Below are positions 36,217-45,537 of a stretch of DNA of 64,000 nt, piece after piece. The first letter of the stretch is position 1. Each line of letters opens with the position of its first letter. The stretch spans positions 186,001 to 250,000 of the forward strand of contig NZ_JBHUGS010000004.1 in the NCBI RefSeq assembly GCF_042682045.1. Reading direction: 5' to 3'. The translations under genes were made by a program, and so were the position numbers. The notes beneath the pieces were generated by a model that was given only the letters and a program-made list of their open reading frames with translations, was not told the DNA's origin and did not search any database. The DNA comes from Sphingomonas_R arantia (lineage in GTDB: Bacteria; Pseudomonadota; Alphaproteobacteria; Sphingomonadales; Sphingomonadaceae).

Positions 36217-38781
36217 TCATTGATCTGGTTTCGTATCGGCCGGTCGCAGCCCGGCGGCGGCGGGCCGGCAGGTAAGACTCCCGAGTGCGGCATAGCCTTC
36301 CTTCGCCGGGCCGGCGCGGACCGCAATGCGGCAGCGGCGCCCATCCGACGAACGGACGTCGAGAACCGCATTCGATGCGGCCTCGACCTGGAAATAGCCC
36401 GCCACATCGGTGCTGCCGATCGCGCCGGTCGTGGTGATCGCGGCGTCGGCCACCGGCGATCCGTCTGGCCAGACGATCCGGCCGAACATGGCGGTGACGC
36501 GCGAGGCCGACCAGGCGACGCGCGCGACGGTACCGGGATAGACGCTGACCTGCCGCATGCCGCCGTCGAGCCGGATCAGTTCCTCGCCGACCGGGCGGAG
36601 GCGCACCGCATATTGGCGGTAGGCCGGGACCGCGACGGACAGCGTTCCGCCCGCCCGGACGATGCCGCGCGCGGCGTTGTCGACCAGCACCTCGAACGGG
36701 GCCGGGCTGGCGGGCGGGTGCGCGGCGTCGCTGGCGCTGTCGCTGACCTGGACGACGATCACGCTGTCGTGACGATCGCGACCCTGCATGACGAGGTTCC
36801 CGCCGACCGCGGCGGCGCTGGTCTGGAAGCTGAGGCTGTACTGGGTCGAGCCGTTGTTGCCGCCGATCGGCTGCGCCACGTCGGCGAACAGCGATCCGAC
36901 CCCGGTCCGCAGATCGGCATGCGCGCGGGCGAGCGTGCCGTAGACCTCGCGTTCCAGGCCGCCGGACGCCGACAGGTCGCCGCCGAGCACATTGTCCTTT
37001 TGCCACGATGCGGCGATGCCGCCGACCGCGGTGGCGGCGGTGCTCGCTTCGTCGCCCTTGTTTGCGCGGAAGCCGCCCGTCGCGGCGAGCGACGTGGCGC
37101 CGCGCAGGCGTTGCAGGCTGATGCCGACATAGGCGGAGTGGCCGCGATTGGTGAGCGTGGCGTCCGCGCGGAGCATCAGCTGGAACCCGCCGCGCTGGAC
37201 CAGCGGGACCGATGCGCTGGGGCCGATGCCGTAGGACTGGCCGGCGCGGGCATCGCGGCGGTAGAAGCCGCTGAGGCCCGCCTGACCACGCGGCAGCGAG
37301 TAGCTGATCGTGCCGTAGAATTGCGTGAAGGCGCCTGCAGCGAATTGCGCGCGGTCGGGCGTGACGAGGCCGGGGCGGTCGAGGATGCCGTCCATGATCG
37401 GGATCAAGTCGCGCCCCCGGCGGCTCCAGACGCGGCGCAGGTCGAACGTATAGGTGAGGCCCGCCGTGCCGGACGACGCGGCCTGAATTAGCACGCCGGT
37501 CTGGCCGCGGACCGAGACAAGCCCCGCGGTCCGCAGTTGCGCCACCGGGCCGAGCCAGTAGCCGCCGATTTCGAGCAGCGCGGTGCGGTTCGTGCCCATC
37601 AGCGTCGCATCGAGTGCCAGTTGCGGCGTGAAGCGGCGAGCGATTCCGGCTTCGTAGAACAGCGTGCGCGATGGGGCGACGAGCCGGCCGCGGCGGTCGT
37701 TGGCCAGCACGCCGGCATAGCCGAAGACGATCGGATCGCCGATCGCGGCGATCGCGGCGTTCTTGGTGAAGAAACGCCGTTCGTCGCGGGTGGCGCCGCC
37801 CGCCTCGACGATATGGAGCACGAGTTCGTAGGCGCCATCGGGCAGGCTCGCCGTGTCGAGCGACTGGTTTCCAGGCTCGTAGGTCCGCGACGTCAGCAGG
37901 CGGCCGTCGCGCAGGATATCGACGCGCGACCGCAGCGCGAGCGAGACGACGAGCGGGCTGCCGGCGATCAGCGTGCGATCGAGCCTTGTATCGATCTGAC
38001 TCTGCACGCCGACGCCGAGCAGCTTGCGCCGCCCGGTGAGGTCGATGCCGGGCGCCCAGAGTACGCCGGCGGAATAGCGATAGTCGCGCGTGTCGAGTTC
38101 GGCCGCGAGCGTATCGGCGACGAGGCCGTAATAGGAGGAGTAGGACAGGTCGTTGCGGACCCGCGCATTGCCGAGTGCCACGATCGCGCGGTTCTGGATC
38201 GTGTAGTCGACGAAGCCGCCGCTGCCGGCGATCGTGCCGCCGATCTGGTCGATCAGCGAAAGCCTTGCGTCAGGGGTGGGCAGGTAGCGCCGCTCGCCGG
38301 CGCGGTGGACGGCGAGCAGGCGCGGGTGGAAGAACAGGTCGATCCGGAAGCGCGCCGCGTCGAAGATGACGCCGGCGTCGGCGGGTTTGAGCGTGCCGCA
38401 GGTGGCGGCGTCGGCGTCGGCGGGGCAGATCAGCCCGGCGTGCGAGTCGAGATCGGGTTGGGCCAGCGCGGCGCGTGCGGTTGTGGGATCGATCAGATCG
38501 GGGACGAGCGCGAGGAGGGTGTCGACGTCGAGGAAGGTCACCCGGCCGGAGCTGAACCGGACCCGCGCCTGGCCGAGCGGGCGGCCGCCGGAATAGACGT
38601 CGACGACGGTTTCCTGCGGCGCGAGCAGCGTGTCGAAGCCGGCCGGCGCACCGACCCGGAACAGCGAGGGGGCGGCCGGGGTGGCGGCGGGCGCGGTCGT
38701 CGCCGGACACAGGGCGAGCATCGCCAGCGTGACCGGGCGGGCGGAGATCGGACGCGCGGTCGGTCGAGGACGCCGGGCCAT
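36217..38781 (-). CDS. outer-membrane pilus usher
   Basis: The 854-residue protein is a chaperone-usher family usher. It has a signal peptide region ending near APAATP, an N-terminal domain (ETVVDVYSGGRPLGQARVRF, GRVTFLDVDTLLALVPDL) that recruits chaperone-subunit complexes, a beta-barrel core with many alternating hydrophobic strands (for example YDYTIQNR-like FVDYTIQNRAIVALGNARVR), and C-terminal domains with GRIVWPDGSPVADAAITTTG. CPADADAATC gives a Cys pair in the N-terminal domain. Members of this type build thin adhesive pili. The stop of the second subunit gene is 12 bases upstream. Confidence 0.85.
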   Translation of the reverse strand: MARRPRPTARPISARPVTLAMLALCPATTAPAATPAAPSLFRVGAPAGFDTLLAPQETVVDVYSGGRPLGQARVRFSSGRVTFLDVDTLLALVPDLIDPTTARAALAQPDLDSHAGLICPADADAATCGTLKPADAGVIFDAARFRIDLFFHPRLLAVHRAGERRYLPTPDARLSLIDQIGGTIAGSGGFVDYTIQNRAIVALGNARVRNDLSYSSYYGLVADTLAAELDTRDYRYSAGVLWAPGIDLTGRRKLLGVGVQSQIDTRLDRTLIAGSPLVVSLALRSRVDILRDGRLLTSRTYEPGNQSLDTASLPDGAYELVLHIVEAGGATRDERRFFTKNAAIAAIGDPIVFGYAGVLANDRRGRLVAPSRTLFYEAGIARRFTPQLALDATLMGTNRTALLEIGGYWLGPVAQLRTAGLVSVRGQTGVLIQAASSGTAGLTYTFDLRRVWSRRGRDLIPIMDGILDRPGLVTPDRAQFAAGAFTQFYGTISYSLPRGQAGLSGFYRRDARAGQSYGIGPSASVPLVQRGGFQLMLRADATLTNRGHSAYVGISLQRLRGATSLAATGGFRANKGDEASTAATAVGGIAASWQKDNVLGGDLSASGGLEREVYGTLARAHADLRTGVGSLFADVAQPIGGNNGSTQYSLSFQTSAAAVGGNLVMQGRDRHDSVIVVQVSDSASDAAHPPASPAPFEVLVDNAARGIVRAGGTLSVAVPAYRQYAVRLRPVGEELIRLDGGMRQVSVYPGTVARVAWSASRVTAMFGRIVWPDGSPVADAAITTTGAIGSTDVAGYFQVEAASNAVLDVRSSDGRRCRIAVRAGPAKEGYAALGSLTCRPAAAGLRPADTKPDQ

Positions 38782-38793
38782 GAACGACCGGCG

Positions 38794-39279
38794 CTATTCC
38801 GCCGCGATCAGCAGCGTCAGCGTACCGCTATAGGCACCTGCGGTCGCCCGGCTGAGATCGCCCGAGCGCAGCGTGAGGATCAGGCTGGCCGAGTCATTGC
38901 CGAGCGCGCAGGCGAGGTTCAGGCCGAGCCCGTTCGTCGTGAGGCCGGAGCGCGTCACGCCGGGAACGAGCGCGGTGCCGGACGTCTGGTCCGCCCGGTC
39001 GTTCCACTGGACGTCATAGGGCAGTACCGCGGCGGGGCCGGCCAGCGTGAACGCGCCCGCCGTGCCGCCACCGGTCGCGCGGATGCCGTAACGCCCGCTC
39101 AGGCTCGTCGCCGAGATGCAGGCGTTCCTGCTGAGACTGATGTTCTGCGACACGTTGGTGATCGTGAAGCTGTAGTCGGACAGCCGGCTGATCCGCACCT
39201 GCTGCGCGTTGCCCGTACCCGGCCATGACAGTCCGATCAGGAGCAGCGCGCAGGCAAGGACGGTGTGCGGGAGCGTCAT
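38794..39279 (-). CDS. pilus subunit-like protein 2 (DUF4402/spore-coat-U type)
   Basis: The 161-residue exported protein has a signal peptide (MTLPHTVLACALLLIGLSWP, then GTGNA). Its sequence runs parallel to the next protein upstream: an Ile/Val-rich start, one Cys in LSRNACIS, a YGIRATGGG turn, AFTLA, a conserved YDVQW, a second Cys (LACALGN), and the last strand YSGTLTLLI. The two Cys probably form the subunit disulphide. It lies between the first subunit gene and the usher gene. Which of the two is the shaft and which the tip cannot be told. Confidence 0.75.
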   Translation of the reverse strand: MTLPHTVLACALLLIGLSWPGTGNAQQVRISRLSDYSFTITNVSQNISLSRNACISATSLSGRYGIRATGGGTAGAFTLAGPAAVLPYDVQWNDRADQTSGTALVPGVTRSGLTTNGLGLNLACALGNDSASLILTLRSGDLSRATAGAYSGTLTLLIAAE

Positions 39280-39298
39280 GATGCCGCCCGCCGATCCC

Positions 39299-39922
39299 TC
39301 AGGCCGGGTTGACGAGCAGCGTCAGCGTACCGGTGTAGTTGGTGAGCGACGGCATCGTCTGAAGCTGTGCCGTGGCGATGGTGACGGTCATGCTGGAGCT
39401 GGACCCCGTGGCGCAACCGGGGATGAGCGCGGTCGAGACGTAGCCGGTGGACACGGTGCCGGGGGTCAGCGTCGTTCCGGCGGTCTGGCCCGACGCCTGG
39501 TTCCACTGCACATCATAGGCGACGGGCGGGAGGACGCCGGAGGCCAGCGTGAAGGCGCCGGACGCACCGCTGCCGGTCGCGGTGATGGTGTAGCCCTTGG
39601 TCGCGGTGTTGCTCCAGACGCAGTTGTTCTGCGAGCTGATCGCCGGGGTGTTGGGTTCGACGTTGGCGAGGGTGATGTCGCTGAGGCCGGTGATCTGCAC
39701 GCGGCTGGGCACCGAAACGCTGATCTGGATGCTGCCGGTCGAGGTGGCGCCGAGCGATCCCTGCGTTGCGGCGGACACCGGGGCGGCGATCACCGCGCCC
39801 ATGCAGGCCAGCGCCACGGACCCGGCGCGGGCCGTCGTGCGCAGCCGCGCCAGGACTGGCGTCGCGCGCCCGCCGTGCCGGGCGGCGATGCGGGTTTCGT
39901 TCAGTCCGGTTGTGTGTGCCAT
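39299..39922 (-). CDS. pilus subunit-like protein 1 (DUF4402/spore-coat-U type)
   Basis: The 207-residue protein has a long N-terminus (about 35 polar residues) before a signal-like hydrophobic stretch (SVALACMGAVIAAPVSAA). The mature part contains SVPSRVQITGLSDITLANVE, a Cys in SQNNCVWS, YTITATGSGASGAFTLASG, YDVQWNQASGQTAGTTL, a second Cys in LIPGCATG, and the last strand YTGTLTLLVN. It is a paralogue of the 161-residue protein 20 bases downstream. It is the first gene of the pilus operon. A shorter start at an internal codon is possible. Confidence 0.75.
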   Translation of the reverse strand: MAHTTGLNETRIAARHGGRATPVLARLRTTARAGSVALACMGAVIAAPVSAATQGSLGATSTGSIQISVSVPSRVQITGLSDITLANVEPNTPAISSQNNCVWSNTATKGYTITATGSGASGAFTLASGVLPPVAYDVQWNQASGQTAGTTLTPGTVSTGYVSTALIPGCATGSSSSMTVTIATAQLQTMPSLTNYTGTLTLLVNPA

Positions 39923-40264
39923 AACGACGCGCCTATCCTTTGGAAGAGCAAGGCAGCAGAAAGGACGGGACTATTCTTGCGAAGTTGCGAACGTCCGTCT
40001 TCTGTACTGTCTTGCGGTACGAACTCATTCGCTTTTTCAAATTAACAAAGTGTAAAACTCGTAGTGTGGTTATACCAAAGGACGAACGGGCGGGCGGAAC
40101 CTCTGCGCCGTTCATGACTTTAGTCGAACTTGCTTCGGCTGGGTAATTGTCGCCGTCGTGAGACGACGGACCGGGCGAGGGCGCGCGCGGCCGGATTGTT
40201 GCCAGGCAGGCGCCGGTGGCTTGAATCGGACGAACGATCGGGTCGCCGGTGATGTTGCGGGGGG
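39923..40264. other. AT-richer intergenic region before the pilus operon
   Basis: No gene is supported between the pilus operon and the tRNA. The segment 39940-40080 is clearly less GC-rich than its surroundings (for example ctttttcaaattaacaaagt) and probably holds the operon's promoter, but no single pair of boxes is convincing. Short frames on both strands lack ribosome-binding sites. Confidence 0.45.
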
Positions 40265-40340
40265 TGGTGCCGAGTGTCGGACTCGAACCGACGACCTACC
40301 GCTTACAAGGCGGTTGCTCTACCAGCTGAGCTAACCCGGC
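40265..40340 (-). tRNA. tRNA-Thr (anticodon TGT)
   Basis: The minus strand folds as a 76-base cloverleaf. The acceptor stem is GCCGGGT with ACTCGGC, the D arm is AGCTCAGCTGGTAGAGC, and the anticodon stem ACCGC/GCGGT surrounds the loop CTTGTAA with anticodon TGT. The T arm has GGTTCGAGTCC, and the 3' CCA is encoded. The nearest E. coli relative is the tRNA-Thr(TGT) type. Confidence 0.95.
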
Positions 40341-40390
40341 CACGGCGCATCCATGCCTTGCGCGCGCGTTCGCGGCAAGAGGGCGCGGCT

Positions 40391-41281
40391 TCACGGGATG
40401 CCGAAGGTCCAGCCTTCGGTGGCGGCCAGTGCGGGGTCGAGGCCAGCGGGGGTCCAGAGTTCGGCGTCGGCGGCGACGTGGCGGAGCCAGGCGGCGGTGA
40501 GCAGTGCGTCGGTGGCGTGGTCGTCGTAGCGCGCCAGCGTGGTGTGAGGTTTGGTGGCTAGGTTCGCGAGTGCGGCGTCGAGCGTGGGGCCGTCGCGGAG
40601 CTTGGTGCGGCTGCTCGTGAGGCCGGCGGCGCGGGCGGCGATGGTGGTGTAGATCTCGACGATCAGCGGGCCGTGGGCGGGGACCGGGTCGAATGGCCAG
40701 ATCGGCACGCGGCCGGCGAGCGTGTGGAGCAGGCGCATGCCGGTGAGGCTCGATTTGCCGACCTGCGACGCGCCGATCAGGTTGAAGCAGCTGACCGCGT
40801 TGCCGAGTTTGAGCGCGCGGCAGCGGCGTTCGACGACGCGGAGGCGGCCCATGCTGCCCTCGAACCGGTCGCCGCGGACGATCGCGCCGGCCGTGGCATG
40901 GCGGAAGTGGCGGGCGGTTTCGATGTGGTCGGTGAAGGTCGAGGCGGAGAGGTGCGGTTCGTTGGCGCAGAGTTGGTCGACGAGCGCCCAGAGACCGCGG
41001 GCGTCCGAAGGGGTTTCGGACCAGTCGGGGAAGTAGGCGCCCTGGTCCGCGTGCGGCAGCGCGGGGGAGAAATCGATGCCGACAAGGAGGTCGGTTTTCG
41101 CCTCCGCCTGTGCGAGCAGCCAGTCGAGCGCGGCGGGGCGCGACCAGCCGCGGTCGGGGGCGATCAGGATCGGAGCGGCGTCGCCCGTGCCGCACTCGGC
41201 CAGCGTGATGCCGGGCGGGCGGGCGATGGCGCGGCCGGACCAGTCGAACGCGGCGAAACGGGTGAAGCGGCGTGGCGGCAT
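40391..41281 (-). CDS. unknown cytoplasmic protein, possible RNase H-like fold
   Basis: The 296-residue protein starts MPPRRFTRFAAFDWSGRAIA and has LLVGIDFSPALP near residue 69 and a late HATDALLTAAWL. These three acidic/His-bearing segments are arranged like DUF429-type predicted nucleases with an RNase H fold, but the match is weak. There is no signal peptide or membrane helix. It is divergent from the CitE-like gene, with 77 bases between. A longer frame to 42007 is antisense to that gene and was rejected. Confidence 0.6.
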   Translation of the reverse strand: MPPRRFTRFAAFDWSGRAIARPPGITLAECGTGDAAPILIAPDRGWSRPAALDWLLAQAEAKTDLLVGIDFSPALPHADQGAYFPDWSETPSDARGLWALVDQLCANEPHLSASTFTDHIETARHFRHATAGAIVRGDRFEGSMGRLRVVERRCRALKLGNAVSCFNLIGASQVGKSSLTGMRLLHTLAGRVPIWPFDPVPAHGPLIVEIYTTIAARAAGLTSSRTKLRDGPTLDAALANLATKPHTTLARYDDHATDALLTAAWLRHVAADAELWTPAGLDPALAATEGWTFGIP

Positions 41282-41358
41282 CGGGGCTTTCGGGGGCGGC
41301 GGATTGCTGCGTCGGGATAGTCGGGTTAGGCGATGGCGGTTCGAGAAGCGAGGTCCTG

Positions 41359-42210
41359 ATGATCGTCCGTCCACGCCGCAGTGCGCTGTACCTGCCCGCA
41401 TCCAACGCGCGGGCGATCGAGAAGGCGCGCGGGTTGCCGTGCGACGTCGTGATCCTGGACCTGGAGGATGCGGTCGCGCCCGATGCGAAGGGGACGGCGC
41501 GGGCACAGGCGGTGGCGGCGGTGCGCGACGGCGGGTTCGGCGCGCGCGAGCTGGTGGTGCGGGTGAACGGGCTGGCGACGCCTTGGGGGGCGGACGATCT
41601 GGATGCGCTGGCGACGGTGGCGCCGGATGCGGTGCTGGTGCCAAAGGTGAATGGGGCGGACGACGTCGCCGCCTATCGCACGCGGGTGGCGGATGGGGTC
41701 GCGTTGTGGGCGATGGTCGAGACCGCGAAGTCGGTGCTGCGGCTGGAGGCGATCGCGTCCGCGCCGGGGCTGGGGGCGCTGGTGCTGGGCACGAACGACC
41801 TGGCGAAGGAGATGCGGGCGCGGCTCGATACCGAGCGGACCGCGTTTGGCGGCATGCTGGCGATGACGGTGGCGGCGGCGCGGGCGTTCGGGCTGGTGGT
41901 GCTCGACGGGGTGCATAATGCGATCGACGATGCGGACGGGCTGGCGCGGCAATGTGCGCAGGGTGCGGCGCTGGGGTTCGATGGCAAGACGTTGATCCAT
42001 CCCGCACAGATCGCGGCGTGTAACGCGGCGTTTAGTCCGGCGGCGGATGAGGTGGCTTGGGCTCGGCGGGTGGTGGAGGCTTTCGAGGGGCAGGAGGGTG
42101 TCGGCGTGATCCGGGTGGATGGGCGGATGGTGGAGCGACTGCATCTGGCGGAGGCGCGGGCGTTGCTCGATGTGGTGGCGATGCTGGAGGTCTCGTCGCC
42201 CCGGACTTGA
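41359..42210 (+). CDS. HpcH/HpaI-family CoA-ester lyase (CitE-like)
   Basis: The 283-residue TIM-barrel lyase starts MIVRPRRSALYLPASNARAI and has DVVILDLEDAVAPDAKGTAR (Mg-binding Asp/Glu) and VRVNGLATPWGADDL. VLVPKVNGADDV, WAMVETAKSVL (second Mg Glu) and GFDGKTLIHPAQI complete the family set. Relatives cleave citryl-CoA, malyl-CoA or methylmalyl-CoA, so the substrate is open. The last four residues (S-P-R-T) and the stop codon come from a palindromic repeat at 42195-42270. Confidence 0.85.
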   Translation: MIVRPRRSALYLPASNARAIEKARGLPCDVVILDLEDAVAPDAKGTARAQAVAAVRDGGFGARELVVRVNGLATPWGADDLDALATVAPDAVLVPKVNGADDVAAYRTRVADGVALWAMVETAKSVLRLEAIASAPGLGALVLGTNDLAKEMRARLDTERTAFGGMLAMTVAAARAFGLVVLDGVHNAIDDADGLARQCAQGAALGFDGKTLIHPAQIAACNAAFSPAADEVAWARRVVEAFEGQEGVGVIRVDGRMVERLHLAEARALLDVVAMLEVSSPRT

Positions 42211-42270
42211 GCCGGGGCCCCGCTCGGTCGGTTGGAAGAAGCGGGATCTCGGATCAGGTCCGGGATGACG
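42195..42270. repeat. family E paired palindrome overlapping a gene end
   Basis: gtcGCCCCGGACTTGAGCCG on the left and CGGATCAGGTCCGGGATGAC on the right form two small palindromes about 35 bases apart. This pattern is common between genes of sphingomonads. Its left unit includes the stop codon (42208-42210) of the CitE-like gene. Confidence 0.75.
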
Positions 42271-42294
42271 GGATTTTGAGGGTGTTCGCCTAAC

Positions 42295-43211
<917 letters not shown>

Positions 43212-43215
<4 letters not shown>

Positions 43216-44510
43216 GACTGGGTCTCCTGAGCGGGGGTGAGCGGGGGATCTTCGAGCCGGGCGGGGGGCGTGAAGGTACGCGCGGCGCGCAGTTCGGGGA
43301 AGAGCCGCGACCAGAGCAAAGCGATGCCGATCGCACCGACGCCGCCGGCCACGACCGCGGCGACCGGGCCGATGAGCGCGGCGAGGAAGCCGGACTCGGC
43401 CTCGCCCAGTTCGTTCGAGCCCGAGACGAAGAGCGACGAGACGGCACCGACCCGGCCGCGCATGTCGTTGGGGGTCGACAGCTGGATCAGCGATTGGCGG
43501 ACATAGACCGAGAACATGTCGGCGACGCCCAGCACCGCGAGGCAGAGCAGGGACAGCGCGACGTTGCGCGACAGGCCGAACACGACGGTGGCGGCGCCGA
43601 ACACACCGACCGCGATCAGCATCTTGACGCCGACCTCGCTCTTCAGCGGGCGAAACGAGAACCAGAGCGCGGTGGCGGCGGCCCCAAAGGCGGGGGCGGC
43701 GCGCAGGTGGCCGAGGCCTTCCGCGCCGACATCGAGCACGTCGCGCGCGTAGATCGGGAGCATCGCGGTCGCCCCGCCGAGCAGGACGGCGAACAGATCG
43801 AGCGAGATCGCGCCGAACACGATGCGGTTGTGGCGGACATAATGGAGGCCGTCGATCATCTGCCGCCAGGGATTGGCGCGGCGATCGAGCGCGGTGCGGG
43901 CGATCGGGCCGATCGTCATGAGCCCGACGAACGAGACGAGGAACAGCGCGGCGGCGCAGGCGAAGGGCAGCCAGTGGCTGTGCGCGTAGAGGTAGCCGCC
44001 CGCCGCGGGGCCGACGATGCCGCCCGACTGCCACGCGATCGACGACAGCGCGATGGCGGTGGGCAGCGAGGCGGGGGGGACGAGGTTCGGGGCTAGTGCG
44101 CTCAACGCCGGGCCGGCGAAGGCGCGGGCGACGCCAAGGAGGGCGGCGATGCCGAACAACGCGGGGAGGGTGGTCCTGTCGGTCCAGGCGAGACCGGCGA
44201 GCGCGATGGCGCAGCTTGCCTCCAGCAGCACGGCGCAGCGTGCGATCCAGCGGCGGTCGATGCGGTCCGCGGTCCAGCCGACGACGAGGGTGAGGAGAAG
44301 TAGAGGCAGGAACTGCGCGACGCCGATCAGGCCGAGCTGGAAGGCGGCGTCCTTCAGATCCATCGTGCGACGGGCGATGTCGTAGACCTGCCACCCGATG
44401 ACCACGACCATGCCGTTCTGCGCCAGCGTGCTGGAAAAGCGCGCGACGAGATAGGAACGATAGTCCGGGAAGGTGAAGGGATGCGGCGGTTTGGTCGGCT
44501 GGCTGCTCAC
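43212..44510 (-). CDS. MFS exporter (EntS/MFS_3-like)
   Basis: The 432-residue protein has about 12 membrane helices and resembles the EntS-type branch: [37 protein letters not shown] (the loop 2-3 motif with DR), [40 protein letters not shown] and a long last helix. EntS exports enterobactin, but the family also includes uncharacterised exporters. The link with cysK through a 4-base overlap suggests export of a thiol or of a cysteine-related metabolite; this is inference. Confidence 0.85.
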
Positions 44511-44634
44511 GCGACGTACCTAGGCGTTGCGGGCCCGGCCCGGCAAGCGGGTACGGGTTTGTCGGCTGAAAGACGAGATATTCGCCGTCCGCGTCCCCAC
44601 ACGAAACGCGGACGGCACTCGGTTTGAGTTGGGA

Positions 44635-45456
44635 TCAGTTCTTTGCGAACGCCAGCAAGTCACTCGTAAGACGATCTTTTTCCGTTACGTTCAAGCCGTG
44701 CGGCGCGCCGGCATATTCGATCATCTGGGCCTGCGCGATGCCCGCGGCGGCGGCGCGGCCGGACGGGTCGATCGGGACGGTGCTGTCCGACGTGCCGTGG
44801 ACGACGAGCGTGGGGACGGTAATCGCCGCCAGATCGCCGCGGAAGTCGGTGCGGCCGAACGCGTCAACGCAATCGAGCGTGCCCTTGAGGCCGGCCATCA
44901 GAGCCTGGCGCGAGAAATCGTCGAGCACGTCCTGGCTGACCGGGCTGGAGATCCAGCCGACGCCGTAGAAGGACTGCGCGAAGGTCGCCATGAAGTTCGG
45001 GCGGTCCTTCAGGATGCCGGCCTTCATTCCGTCGAACACGGAACCGTCGACGCCGTGCGGGTTGCTGTCGTCCTTGAGCATGTAGGGCGCGACCGAGGCG
45101 ATCAGGCCGGCCTGGACGATGCCCTTGCCGGCGTGGCGCGACATGTAGCGTGCGACTTCGCCGCCGCCCATCGAGAAGCCGACGAGTGTGGCGTCCTGCG
45201 CGCCGGTCTGGTCGATCACGGTCGCCAGATCGTCGGCGAGCGTGTCGTAGTCGTAACCGGTCCAAGGCTGCGTCGAGCGGCCGAAACCGCGTCGGTCGTA
45301 GAAGATCACGCGATGGCCGGCATTGGCCAGCGCAAGCGCATGTTCGTCCCAACTGTCGGCCGTAAGTGGCCAGCCGTGCAGGAGAATGACCGGACGGCCG
45401 CTTCCCCAATCCTTCACATAGAGTTCAGTGCCGTCCTGCGTCTTGATCGTTGGCAT
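44635..45456 (-). CDS. alpha/beta hydrolase, chloroperoxidase-like
   Basis: The 273-residue protein is an alpha/beta hydrolase of the cofactor-free chloroperoxidase/esterase group. It has LLHGWPLTADSWDEHALALA (oxyanion region), FYDRRGFGRSTQPWTGYDYD, the nucleophile in VGFSMGGGEVARYMSRH, an acid in VHGTSDSTVPID, and the catalytic His in AGAPHGLNVTEKDRL. A GGAG box supports the start at 45456. No signal peptide is present. The natural substrate is unknown. Confidence 0.85.
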   Translation of the reverse strand: MPTIKTQDGTELYVKDWGSGRPVILLHGWPLTADSWDEHALALANAGHRVIFYDRRGFGRSTQPWTGYDYDTLADDLATVIDQTGAQDATLVGFSMGGGEVARYMSRHAGKGIVQAGLIASVAPYMLKDDSNPHGVDGSVFDGMKAGILKDRPNFMATFAQSFYGVGWISSPVSQDVLDDFSRQALMAGLKGTLDCVDAFGRTDFRGDLAAITVPTLVVHGTSDSTVPIDPSGRAAAAGIAQAQMIEYAGAPHGLNVTEKDRLTSDLLAFAKN

Positions 45457-45537
45457 GAGTGTGCTCCGTCCGGGGATTGCGCCCATGAACGCGGGGGCGG
45501 GGCGGGGGTTGCCTGCGCTCGACGCGTCAGGGGGGCG

